Below, piece by piece: positions 8,189 to 16,222 of a stretch of DNA of 64,000 nt. Under the pieces are notes generated by a model. The model ran no database searches and was not told the DNA's origin. It was given only the letters and a program-made list of their open reading frames with translations. Made by a program: the position numbers and the translations under genes. Numbering within the stretch: position 1 is the first letter of the stretch; each line of letters begins with the position of its first letter. This stretch comes from Pararhodobacter sp. (GTDB taxonomy: Bacteria > Pseudomonadota > Alphaproteobacteria > Rhodobacterales > Rhodobacteraceae). Where the stretch lies: positions 2,697,001-2,761,000 of the forward strand of contig NZ_JAUCBZ010000015.1 of NCBI RefSeq assembly GCF_034676545.1, written 5' to 3'.

Positions 8189-9363
8189 ATGCGTTTATTC
8201 ATCGCCGCTCTCCTGCTGACTTGGGGCACGTCGGCCTCGGCCCAGCAAGTCTGCGCGCCAAACGCCCTGCCGCAAGTCAACACCTGTACCGATACGCGCC
8301 GCGTCAGCCTGGCCCTTGTTGGCGATGTGTTGCTGCACCGCGCCTTGCAATGGCGCGGCTATGCGCGCGGCTTTGCCTCGATCTGGCAAGAGGCAATTCC
8401 TCTGCTCTCTGCCGCGGATCTCTCCATCGCCAATCTCGAAGGTCCGGCTGCCGCTGGCTATACCGCCGATGGCCGCCGCGGTCCCGATCCCGGCCGACGG
8501 CTGGATGATCTGGTTTACACCGGGTATCCGCGCTTCAACTATCATCCCGTGGTCATTGATGACCTGCGCGCGGCGGGGGTGGATATTGTCACGACCGCCA
8601 ACAATCACGCGCTGGACCGTGGCGCGGGCGGGCTGTCGGCAACGCTTGACGCGCTCGACAGGGCCCGGATGCAGCATGTGGGCGCGGTTTCCTCGGGCAC
8701 ACCGCGCGTCACGCCGCTGCGCCTTGCGACGCAGGTTGGCGACCTGTCCTTGATTGCGTGCACCTTTGGCACGAACGGTATTGCCGACCCACGCGGCCAA
8801 GTGCCGCTTTGTCATGAACATCGTGCGCAAGTGCTGCGCGCCATCGCACAAGAGGCGGCGCGCGGTGCGGGTGTTCTGGTGCTGCCGCATTGGGGGCAGG
8901 AATATGTGCTGACCCCCAATGCCCGGCAACGCCGCCTTGCGCGCGAGATGGTGGCGGCGGGGGCGATGGCCGTGGTCGGCACGCATCCGCATGTGCCGCA
9001 GCCTTGGGACATGATGCAAGGCGCGGCGGAATTGCCCCGGTGATCTATTCCACCGGGAATTTCGTGGCCGCGCAGCCCCCCCTTGAGCGCGCGACTTCGG
9101 TTCTGGTTTGGATGGAGCTGTGCGCGGGTCCACGCGGACCACGGGTTTCCGGCGCAGGCTATGTGCCGTTGCAGATGGAGTTCGAGGGGGCCGACCCGTC
9201 GCTGACGCTGCCGCGACCCGGCATGGGCGGCCGTGCCGAGGCTGGCCGCGCGCTGCTGGCCCGTCTGATCCCCGGCCATGACCTGACACAAGCAACCGAC
9301 TGCCGCAGGCCTGGGCGCGTGCCATCGTCACCGCGCACGCCGGGGGCGATCATTGACCGTTGA
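8189..9363 (+). pseudogene. CapA-family (PGA-synthesis/metallophosphatase-like) secreted protein, frameshifted
   Basis: A signal peptide (cleaving around ASAQ) leads into a CapA domain: ALVGDVLLHRA, SIANLEGPAA, TTANNHALDRG, LPHWGQEYVL and VGTHPHVPQPWD. The frame stops at 9043, just before the last conserved motif. That motif, PVIYSTGNFVA, reads on in the -1 frame to 9363, so one base appears to be missing near 9020-9035. Restored length is 391 residues, normal for the family. CapA proteins act outside the membrane in polymer synthesis or anchoring; the substrate here is unknown. The gene lies 62 bases after the unknown envelope protein and may share its transcript. ATG 8189 is preferred to GTG 8174 because it starts the signal peptide directly. 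Confidence 0.78.
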
Positions 9364-9609
9364 CCTCTGGAGCGACGGCGTTTTGTTGTCCTGCGCGCTG
9401 GTCCGATCCGGGTGGCGGGCGGTGTGACCTCGCGGTGACCGATGATGCAGATAGCAAGCCGGGTGACGACCTTCGATTAACCGTTCACGTCGCGGATGCG
9501 CCGCATATCCATGCGGATTGGCGCAACTTGGCACGCGGTCCATGGGGGCGGATCGCGCGACAGCTGTCGATCGAGGCTTGCCGCGCCTCTTACGTTTCCG
9601 CGACAGGCG

Positions 9610-9801
9610 CTAATCCGCTAAGTCCGGGTCGCGTTGATGCCCGTCCAGATCGCGGCGCGCTTTGTCGGCGCGGGCTTTGGTCAGCGCCACGTCCTGTTTG
9701 CTGCGCCCATGTTTGGCCGCGTTGAGATCGCCAGACTGACGGTCGGCTTTTCGCGCATCCTGCTTGCGCCGGGTGCGCAGGTTGATGATCTTTGCCGTCA
9801 T
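9610..9801 (-). CDS. DUF4169 family small protein
   Basis: A 63-residue, highly charged helical protein starting MTAKIINLRTRRKQ, followed by repeated Lys/Arg/Ala helices and an LDGH motif. This is the standard form of DUF4169, a small family common in Rhodobacterales and often found near fumC, as here. The function is unknown. Its ATG overlaps the metallopeptidase stop (9798-9801, ATGA), so it is translated as the second gene of that transcript. Confidence 0.82.
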   Translation of the reverse strand: MTAKIINLRTRRKQDARKADRQSGDLNAAKHGRSKQDVALTKARADKARRDLDGHQRDPDLAD

Positions 9802-10646
9802 AGGCTTCGCGCGCCGAAGGTGTCGCAGGTGCGAGGATCGCCCTCAGAATACCCGGCAAAAAACCAGCGCTGGCGTTGTTCCGAGGTGCCGTGGGTAAAG
9901 CTGTCGGGAACCACGCGCCCGCCAGCGGCGCGTTGCAGCGCATCATCCCCGATCCGCGCCGCTGTGCGCAAGGCCTCGCGGATATCGGTGTCCGAGACCT
10001 GCAACCGATCCGCCGCGGCGCGCGCCCAGATCCCGGCGTAGCAATCCGCCTGCAATTCAAGCCGCACCGACAAGGCGTTGCTGTCCGCCGCCGAGGCCCG
10101 GCTGCGTTGTGCGTTCACCTGCGAGAGCGTACCCAGCAGATTCTGGACGTGATGCGCGACTTCATGGGCAATCACATAGGCATTGGCAAAGTCGCCGCCC
10201 GCCTGAAGTTGCTGCTCCATGACCCGAAAGAAATCGGTGTCGAGGTAAACCCGCTGATCGCCGGGGCAATAAAACGGCCCCATCGCCGATTGCGCCTGTC
10301 CGCAGCCCGACGCCGTGCCACCGGAATAGAGCACCAGCACCGTGTCGTCATAGTCCAGATTGGACTGCCGGAAAATCTGGCCCCAGACCTGCTCGGTTTC
10401 CGCGAGAACCGTGGCCACAAAGGCTTCTTGATCGTCGTCGATCTGGTTTGGGCCACGGGGCGCAGACGAGGATTGCGTCGTCGGAACCCCGCCGCCACCA
10501 AGAAGCCCTGACACATCAACGCCGAAATACGCGCCGACCAGCAGGACGATCAGTGTCGCGCCGATCCCCAGGCGCCCGCCGCCAGAGCCGCCACCGCGCC
10601 GTCTGTCATCGATGTTGCGGCTTGTCCGCCGTCCGCGCCATTGCAT
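9798..10646 (-). CDS. YpfJ-type neutral zinc metallopeptidase
   Basis: A 282-residue protein of the putative neutral zinc metallopeptidase family. It opens with the family start MQWRGRR, followed by a glycine-rich linker, one membrane anchor (GIGATLIVLLVGAYFGV) and a periplasmic domain. The zinc-binding and catalytic motif is AHEVAHHVQ. Downstream LELQADCYAGIW supplies a likely third ligand, and QRQRWFFAGY is the conserved C-terminal signature. Natural substrates are not established for the family. I chose ATG 10646 over the GTG nine bases upstream because it matches the family start and has an AGGGGTGG site before it. Confidence 0.85.
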   Translation of the reverse strand: MQWRGRRTSRNIDDRRRGGGSGGGRLGIGATLIVLLVGAYFGVDVSGLLGGGGVPTTQSSSAPRGPNQIDDDQEAFVATVLAETEQVWGQIFRQSNLDYDDTVLVLYSGGTASGCGQAQSAMGPFYCPGDQRVYLDTDFFRVMEQQLQAGGDFANAYVIAHEVAHHVQNLLGTLSQVNAQRSRASAADSNALSVRLELQADCYAGIWARAAADRLQVSDTDIREALRTAARIGDDALQRAAGGRVVPDSFTHGTSEQRQRWFFAGYSEGDPRTCDTFGARSL

Positions 10647-10748
10647 GGTGACCACCCCTGAGAAATCGAGCCTAGGTTGACCTCAACCCGCGCAAAGTCA
10701 AATGGTTCCGCAAACTCAGGCCGCGTCCGGCGGGCATTTGCCGTCCGA

Positions 10749-12149
10749 TCAGCCCTTGGGGCCGATCATATCCTCGGGCCGCACGATCCGGTCGAAGGTC
10801 TCGCCATCGACAAAGCCCAGCGCAATCGCCTCTTCGCGCAGCGTGGTGCCGTTTTTATGCGCGGTTTTGGCGACTTTGGTGGCGTTGTCATAGCCGATGG
10901 TCGGGGCCAAAGCGGTGACCAGCATCAGCGATTCCTTCATCAGCTTGTCGATACGCGCGATATTGGCCTTGGTGCCGACGACCATGTTGTCGGTGAAGGC
11001 GCTGGCGCTGTCGCCCAGAAGCTGCATGGATTGCAACACGTTATACGACATCATCGGGTTGTAGACGTTCAACTCGAAATGCCCTTGCGAGCCGGCAAAG
11101 CCCACCGCCGCATCGTTGCCCATGACATGCGCGCAAACCATGGTCAGCGCCTCGGCCTGGGTCGGGTTGACCTTGCCCGGCATGATCGACGAGCCCGGCT
11201 CGTTTTCCGGCAGGATCAATTCGCCAAGGCCGGAACGCGGGCCGGACCCCAAGAGCCGCATGTCGTTGGCGATCTTGAACAGCGACGCGGCCACGGTCTT
11301 GAGCGCGCCCGAGAACATGACCATCGCGTCATGCGCGGCCAAAGCCTCGAATTTGTTCGGCGCGGTGACGAATGGCAGGCCGGTGATCTCGGCCATATTG
11401 GCGGCGACCATCTCGGCCCAGCCTTTTTGCGTGTTCAACCCGGTGCCGACCGCCGTGCCGCCCTGCGCCAATTCGTAAATGTCAGGCAGACAGGACTCGA
11501 CCCGCTCGATGCCCTTTTTCACCTGATGCGCATAGCCGCCGAATTCCTGGCCCAGCGTCAAAGGCGTCGCATCCTGCGTATGGGTGCGCCCGATCTTGAT
11601 GATATCCTTGAATTCTTCGGATTTCGCGGCCAAGGCGGCGTGCAGTTTGCGCAGACCCGGCAGCAGCACGTCGCGCGCCTGCATGGCAATACCGACGTGC
11701 ATCGCGGTCGGGAACGTGTCGTTCGAGGACTGCCCCATGTTGCAGTGATCATTCGGGTGCACGGGTTTCTTCGACCCCATCACGCCGCCCAGCATCTCGA
11801 TCGCGCGGTTCGAGATCACCTCGTTGGCGTTCATGTTCGACTGCGTGCCCGAGCCGGTTTGCCACACGACCAGCGGGAAATTGTCATCGAACTTGCCCGC
11901 GATCACCTCGCCGGCTGCCGCAACAATCGCGTCCGCGATTTTGGCGTCGAGTGTGCCCAAAGTCTTGTTGGCCTGCGCACACGCCTGTTTCACGACACCC
12001 AAGGCGCGGATGATCGGCACGGGTTGACGCTCCCAGCCGATGGGGAAATTGATGATCGAGCGTTGGGTTTGCGCGCCCCAGTATTTATCGGCGGGCACTT
12101 CCAGAGGGCCAAAGCTGTCGGTTTCGGTGCGGGTGGTGGTCGCGGTCAT
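10749..12149 (-). CDS. fumC: Class II fumarate hydratase
   Basis: This 466-residue iron-independent fumarase interconverts fumarate and malate in the TCA cycle. The superfamily signature GSSIMPGKVNP is intact, and TGSGTQSNMNANEV, HPNDHCNMGQSSND and GRTHTQDATPL line the active site. Length is normal. AGGAG stands seven bases before the ATG. It appears to be a single-gene unit separated from the metallopeptidase by about 100 bases. Confidence 0.96.
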   Translation of the reverse strand: MTATTTRTETDSFGPLEVPADKYWGAQTQRSIINFPIGWERQPVPIIRALGVVKQACAQANKTLGTLDAKIADAIVAAAGEVIAGKFDDNFPLVVWQTGSGTQSNMNANEVISNRAIEMLGGVMGSKKPVHPNDHCNMGQSSNDTFPTAMHVGIAMQARDVLLPGLRKLHAALAAKSEEFKDIIKIGRTHTQDATPLTLGQEFGGYAHQVKKGIERVESCLPDIYELAQGGTAVGTGLNTQKGWAEMVAANMAEITGLPFVTAPNKFEALAAHDAMVMFSGALKTVAASLFKIANDMRLLGSGPRSGLGELILPENEPGSSIMPGKVNPTQAEALTMVCAHVMGNDAAVGFAGSQGHFELNVYNPMMSYNVLQSMQLLGDSASAFTDNMVVGTKANIARIDKLMKESLMLVTALAPTIGYDNATKVAKTAHKNGTTLREEAIALGFVDGETFDRIVRPEDMIGPKG

Positions 12150-12392
12150 GACGCTCTCCTGATGGTTTGCGGTGTCTTAGCCATCGGCTCGGGAAAAATC
12201 AATCGGTATGCGCTGGTATGCCGTTGACGCCAGCCTCAGCGCCCCCATCACACATGGTTGAGGCAATCCAGCTCTTTGCCCTGCCCTGTTGCTTGAATCG
12301 CCTGATTATCGCAAGCTGCGCTGGAATATGCCCGAAGGCCGAATTAAGGTCGCATGGACTGACAAGATATTTCGCGAATTAGGAGAACGACA

Positions 12393-14141
12393 TTGACGAT
12401 CGCCGGACTTTCGCCCCGCAGGCGTGTCGCCGCATTTCTGGCCACACTCGCCGCAGGGACCGCGACCGCCCCTGCCTTTGCAGATACACTGGCCCCGTGG
12501 TACATGCCCGCCGCCCAACGTGCCGCGCAATTCGCCGATTTCCGCGAGGATACGCGCCGCTCGGTGATTGAATTCCAACCGTTTCGGGTCGAGCTGAACG
12601 GAGTCGGCGCCGATGGCACGACCCTGCGCCTTACCTCTCTGAATCCTTTTGTAAATGCTTGGTTCCTGCTGGAAACGGGACAGGGTCGCGAGGCGCGCAG
12701 CTGGCACCTTGAGAATATCGCGCCGGAGTTGTTCACCGTGTCTCTGGGCGAAAACAACGCCGAACTGGTGATCGAAAGCGATGCCGGCACCGTGACCTGC
12801 ACCCCATGGGAGGGTGAACTTGAGGACGCCCGGCGGCAGGGCCTGCCGTATGCACCGATCTGCGAGGGGCGTTTGTTTTTGCGCAGTCGTGGCTCGGGCA
12901 GCCGTACGATGCGCGAATCCGTCACCGAATTTCTGCGCGATTATGTGCCCTTTGGCGAAAACCTGATCAACCTGATCAAGGACACGCTCTATGAGGATGC
13001 CTACCTGACCAGCGCCCAGACCATGAACGAGGCCGAGGCTGGCGCGGTGGTGGCGGCTCTGGGGCAGGCCAATCTGCGCTCTCACCCGGTGATGCGCTCG
13101 CAGTTGCGGGTGGATCTGGTCGGCGCGGACAGCACGCAGATGGAGGCCGGAAGCTGGTATGCCGTGCAAAACGCGCCCGGCATTTACGCCAGTGTCGTGC
13201 AGCCGGGCATGGTCAGCCAGGAGGTCTTGGATGTTTCGGGGGCCAATTGGCTGGACGGGGTCGAAAACCGCGCGGATGTGCATCTCTTTGCCTTCGACAT
13301 GAGCCGCTTTGACCTGCGCTATGAAATCGGCACCTCGCACCCCGAGGTGGACTGGTCGCCGCGCCCCTCGGGCCGGGGTCGCGACTATAATCTGCCGGGG
13401 CCCGACGGGTTCGGCACGGTCGATCCCTTGCAAATGACCGGCATGTTGAATCCGATCTTCATGGATCGCCTGGCGGGCATCTTTGCCGGCGGGTTCAAGC
13501 GCGACCATGGCGCGTGGCGGCTGACGGATTTCGCCTATACCAACCACGGCCACCATTACGGGTTCCTGGTCAACGGCGTGATCCTCAGTCGGCTTCAACC
13601 GGGGCTGGCCACGATCTTCGTGCTGCAGGATGGCTCGGTGCATATGGCAATCTGGGGCGACGATCTGAACGTTCTGCTGCCACATATCCGCTTTGCCCGC
13701 CAGAACGGCACGGCTGTCATCCAACCTGACCCTGAAACCGGCGTCGGCGTTCCGGGTGAACAGGTGCGCAGCTGGATGGGAGGCAACTGGTCCGGCTCGG
13801 CCGAGGCGCAATTGCGCACCCTGCGCTCGGGTCTGTGTATGCGTGAGGTGGATGGCCGTCAGATGTTGATCTACGCCGTGTTCAGTTCCGCAACGCCGTC
13901 GGGCATGGCGCGGACCTTCCAGGCCTATGGCTGCGACTTTGCGATGCTGCTGGACATGAACTCGCTCGACCTGACCTATTCGGCGATCTACACCCGAGAG
14001 CCGGGGTCCGAAGAGTTCGATATCGTGCATCTGGACCGCCGCATGGGCGAAAGCGACTCGCGTCACCGCGATGGCACCCCGATGGGCCGCTTTATCGAGT
14101 TTTCGGACAATCGCGATTTCTTCTATCTTCTACGGCGCTGA
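12393..14141 (+). CDS. Secreted protein of unknown function, possible NAGPA-like fold
   Basis: A 582-residue exported protein. The start is TTG at 12393, supported by AGGAG at 12381-12385. The signal peptide ends near AFAD (about residue 31). I do not recognise the family. The second half (roughly residues 350-560) has a run of elements in the order seen in phosphodiester glycosidases (NAGPA, PF09992): AGGFKRDHG, a short own-domain loop YGFLVNGVILSR, LQDGSVHMAIWGDD, LRSGLCMREVDGRQMLIYAVF, and a final CDFAMLLDMNSLDLTY. That comparison is by eye only. It is followed after 11 bases by the FGE-like secreted protein, so the two probably form one unit. Confidence 0.72.
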   Translation: MTIAGLSPRRRVAAFLATLAAGTATAPAFADTLAPWYMPAAQRAAQFADFREDTRRSVIEFQPFRVELNGVGADGTTLRLTSLNPFVNAWFLLETGQGREARSWHLENIAPELFTVSLGENNAELVIESDAGTVTCTPWEGELEDARRQGLPYAPICEGRLFLRSRGSGSRTMRESVTEFLRDYVPFGENLINLIKDTLYEDAYLTSAQTMNEAEAGAVVAALGQANLRSHPVMRSQLRVDLVGADSTQMEAGSWYAVQNAPGIYASVVQPGMVSQEVLDVSGANWLDGVENRADVHLFAFDMSRFDLRYEIGTSHPEVDWSPRPSGRGRDYNLPGPDGFGTVDPLQMTGMLNPIFMDRLAGIFAGGFKRDHGAWRLTDFAYTNHGHHYGFLVNGVILSRLQPGLATIFVLQDGSVHMAIWGDDLNVLLPHIRFARQNGTAVIQPDPETGVGVPGEQVRSWMGGNWSGSAEAQLRTLRSGLCMREVDGRQMLIYAVFSSATPSGMARTFQAYGCDFAMLLDMNSLDLTYSAIYTREPGSEEFDIVHLDRRMGESDSRHRDGTPMGRFIEFSDNRDFFYLLRR

Positions 14142-14152
14142 AGGAGATCAGC

Positions 14153-15157
14153 ATGAAACCATTCCTTCCCTATCTGATGGCGCTGGGTCTTGCCCTGACG
14201 CCTCTGGCGCTGCCTTCCGGGGCGCAGGCACAAACGCTGGCCCAGAACAACGAGGCAATGTTTGCCGAAATGCAGGCGGTGCGGGGTGTTTCATCCAGTG
14301 CGATGTCGCGCATTCGCCAGATTTTCGCGGGGTCGTCATGGATCGGTCAGGGCAACCCGGCGATCACGCGCCATCCGATGACCCCTGAGCAAGCCGCAGA
14401 ACGGCAGGGCGGCACGGTGGACAGTGTGCGTCGCCACTATCGCAACGCCCGGTTCGAGAGGATCTGCGGCCACCCCTACGAGGTGCCGCTTTATGACCCT
14501 GCAACCCAAAGCCCCGAGGACGCCACGGTGTGCGCCTTCATGTTCGAGTATCCGAACGTGCCGCTGGCCTATCCGGTCACCTGGGTGACGGCACGCGAAG
14601 CTGCCCTGTTGTGTGCCGCCGAGGGCGCGCGCATGGGCGACGCGCATGAATGGGAAGGTGCCGCGGCAGGTGCGCTGTTGCCGCCGGACTATCCGTTCCA
14701 GTTAGGCTCTCCGCAAGCGATGCGCGCCTGGCACAACAATCGCTACGCCAACCAGTCCAACGTCTATTCGATCGGCACCTGGCGCAGCGGCGTTTGCGCC
14801 ACGGGCAGCTCCAAAAGCGGCAGTTGCAATGGCGGCAGCTTTACTGGCTGCGGCTCGAACACCTATCCGGCCGGGTCGTTCCCGCAATGTCACAGCCCGC
14901 TGGGGGTCTATGACATCGACGGCAACGCCGCCGAACACATGAACCTGCCGTTGAACGAGAGCCAAATGGCCAGCCGTGGATCGACCGAGTTGGGCGTTAC
15001 GGAAATGAAGGGCTCGTGGTTCATCTGGGACACAGTGCGCGCGCATCCCCACTGGGCACGCTGGCGCGCGCCGTTCTGGCATGGCTCGCGGGTGATGGCG
15101 CAAAACAGCCATCGCAACTATCACCTTGGGTTCCGCTGTTTCCGCGACGTCCGGTAA
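14153..15157 (+). CDS. Secreted FGE-sulfatase-domain (SUMF1-like) protein
   Basis: This 334-residue protein has a clear signal peptide (to about residue 27). The fold belongs to the formylglycine-generating-enzyme superfamily: YPVTWVTAREAALLC, ARMGDAHEWEGAA, GVYDIDGNAAEHM, MKGSWFIWD and the closing YHLGFRCFRDV. The paired catalytic cysteines of true FGE, in the segment after the GGSW box, are not present. The protein may therefore bind ligand or copper-free substrate rather than make formylglycine (inference). A Cys/Ser/Gly-rich insert around residues 215-250 could be disulfide-stapled. It lies 11 bases after the unknown secreted protein and is closed by a terminator. Confidence 0.8.
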   Translation: MKPFLPYLMALGLALTPLALPSGAQAQTLAQNNEAMFAEMQAVRGVSSSAMSRIRQIFAGSSWIGQGNPAITRHPMTPEQAAERQGGTVDSVRRHYRNARFERICGHPYEVPLYDPATQSPEDATVCAFMFEYPNVPLAYPVTWVTAREAALLCAAEGARMGDAHEWEGAAAGALLPPDYPFQLGSPQAMRAWHNNRYANQSNVYSIGTWRSGVCATGSSKSGSCNGGSFTGCGSNTYPAGSFPQCHSPLGVYDIDGNAAEHMNLPLNESQMASRGSTELGVTEMKGSWFIWDTVRAHPHWARWRAPFWHGSRVMAQNSHRNYHLGFRCFRDVR

Positions 15158-15185
15158 AGGGCGGGCCTGCGCATCGAAATCCCTG

Positions 15186-15211
15186 GGGGCGTGCGGTGGC
15201 GCGCCCCTTTT
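15186..15211 (+). terminator. Intrinsic terminator after the secreted two-gene unit
   Basis: GGGGCG (15186-15191) pairs with CGCCCC (15202-15207) around a 10-base loop. TTTT (15208-15211) follows directly. It lies 28 bases past the stop of the FGE-like gene and before the convergent DUF1989 gene. Confidence 0.7.
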
Positions 15212-15214
15212 GCG

Positions 15215-16072
15215 TTACAGCCCGTGGCTGCGGTCATACCCATTCGCGGCCGGGGATTGCCACGCTGCCAAGACCGCCGGATCGGGTTGAAACACCTCGA
15301 CCCGCAGCGGATGGCATCGCGCGGCATCGGAAGAGTGCTCGGCGCCGCAATCCCCTCCCGGGCAGGCCGACAACACCCCCATCAGATCAAGTTCCGCAAA
15401 GAAATCAATGTAATCCCCTTGGCGCACCGGGCTGGCCTTCATGAAATACTGGCCCGTGTCGGCGGTAAATCCGGTGCACATGAACACATTGAGCACGTCA
15501 TGCACCAAGCCTTCGGCCACGTCTGCCTTCACCCCCTGCCCGACCAAGGCGCGCGTCAGATTGGAATGGCAGCAGTGGTGGTAATGGTCCCCGCCCGACA
15601 GCAGATGATGCGTATAAGGGTCGCAGCGCGTGCCGATCACGTCATGCACACGCCCGCCGAACGCATCCACCCCATACCACGCCAGCGTATCGGCGATCAC
15701 CGTCGCCATTGGCCGCAGATACGGAAACCCCGACCACATGCGGTCCCCCACGGACAGATGCGTTCCATGCAGGGCGCGGGTTTTGCCCGAATAAAACCGC
15801 TCCTGAAGGTCGCCGGCGCGGAACAGGTTCAGATCACCGACCTGCGCCCCCTCGGGGCAAGAAATGCGAAATACTTGCCCCGCCTTGGCGAAAAAGGCGC
15901 GCCCTTCGCGAGGGGGGACATGCGATTCTCCGATCTTTTTCATGCCGGACCGGGCCCGCAGATACAGCGCCATATCGGGCTGCGGCAAGGTTTCGGTCGG
16001 ATAGCAGATAACCGGGCGGACGGCGCGCCGCGTGTCGGCATCAGGTGGCGCGGCATTGGGGCGTGACGGCAT
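15215..16072 (-). CDS. DUF1989 / urea carboxylase-associated family protein
   Basis: A 285-residue cytoplasmic protein of the urea-carboxylase-associated family. The conserved core shows EGRAFFAKAGQVFRI, GAQVGDLNLF, HGTHLSVGDRMWSG, DVIGTRCDPYTHHLL, HCCHSNL and VFMCTGFTADTGQYFM. Members sit near urea or guanidine carboxylase genes and some are guanidine-pathway carboxyguanidine deiminase subunits. No carboxylase gene lies here, so the substrate cannot be assigned. The ATG at 16072 has a GGAG site at seven bases. The gene ends against the terminator of the convergent secreted-protein unit. Confidence 0.82.
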   Translation of the reverse strand: MPSRPNAAPPDADTRRAVRPVICYPTETLPQPDMALYLRARSGMKKIGESHVPPREGRAFFAKAGQVFRISCPEGAQVGDLNLFRAGDLQERFYSGKTRALHGTHLSVGDRMWSGFPYLRPMATVIADTLAWYGVDAFGGRVHDVIGTRCDPYTHHLLSGGDHYHHCCHSNLTRALVGQGVKADVAEGLVHDVLNVFMCTGFTADTGQYFMKASPVRQGDYIDFFAELDLMGVLSACPGGDCGAEHSSDAARCHPLRVEVFQPDPAVLAAWQSPAANGYDRSHGL

Positions 16073-16222
16073 GGCGTGCTCCGGAATGTGGATGGGCGCA
16101 GAGTGCCGTGGACGGCATCCTTCTGCAAGCGGCGCAAGCAATTCTGCGCTCATTTCCGACGTTAACGATTTTTCAAGCTGAAAGCGTGTTAACTCCCTGC
16201 TACTCTCGTCTAGGAGGAATGT

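Noticed and set aside
3680..9035. Shared 8-mer CGCGGCGG at both frameshift sites as a systematic sequencing artefact
   Set aside because: The same 8-mer occurs in intact genes, for example at 40241-40248 in marR and near 8570 within capA, without a frame break. It may still be error-prone but does not explain both sites alone.
9360..9725. Open plus-strand frame after capA
   Set aside because: No credible start site, no recognisable domain, and it runs antisense through DUF4169. It may be decayed sequence; I cannot support a gene.
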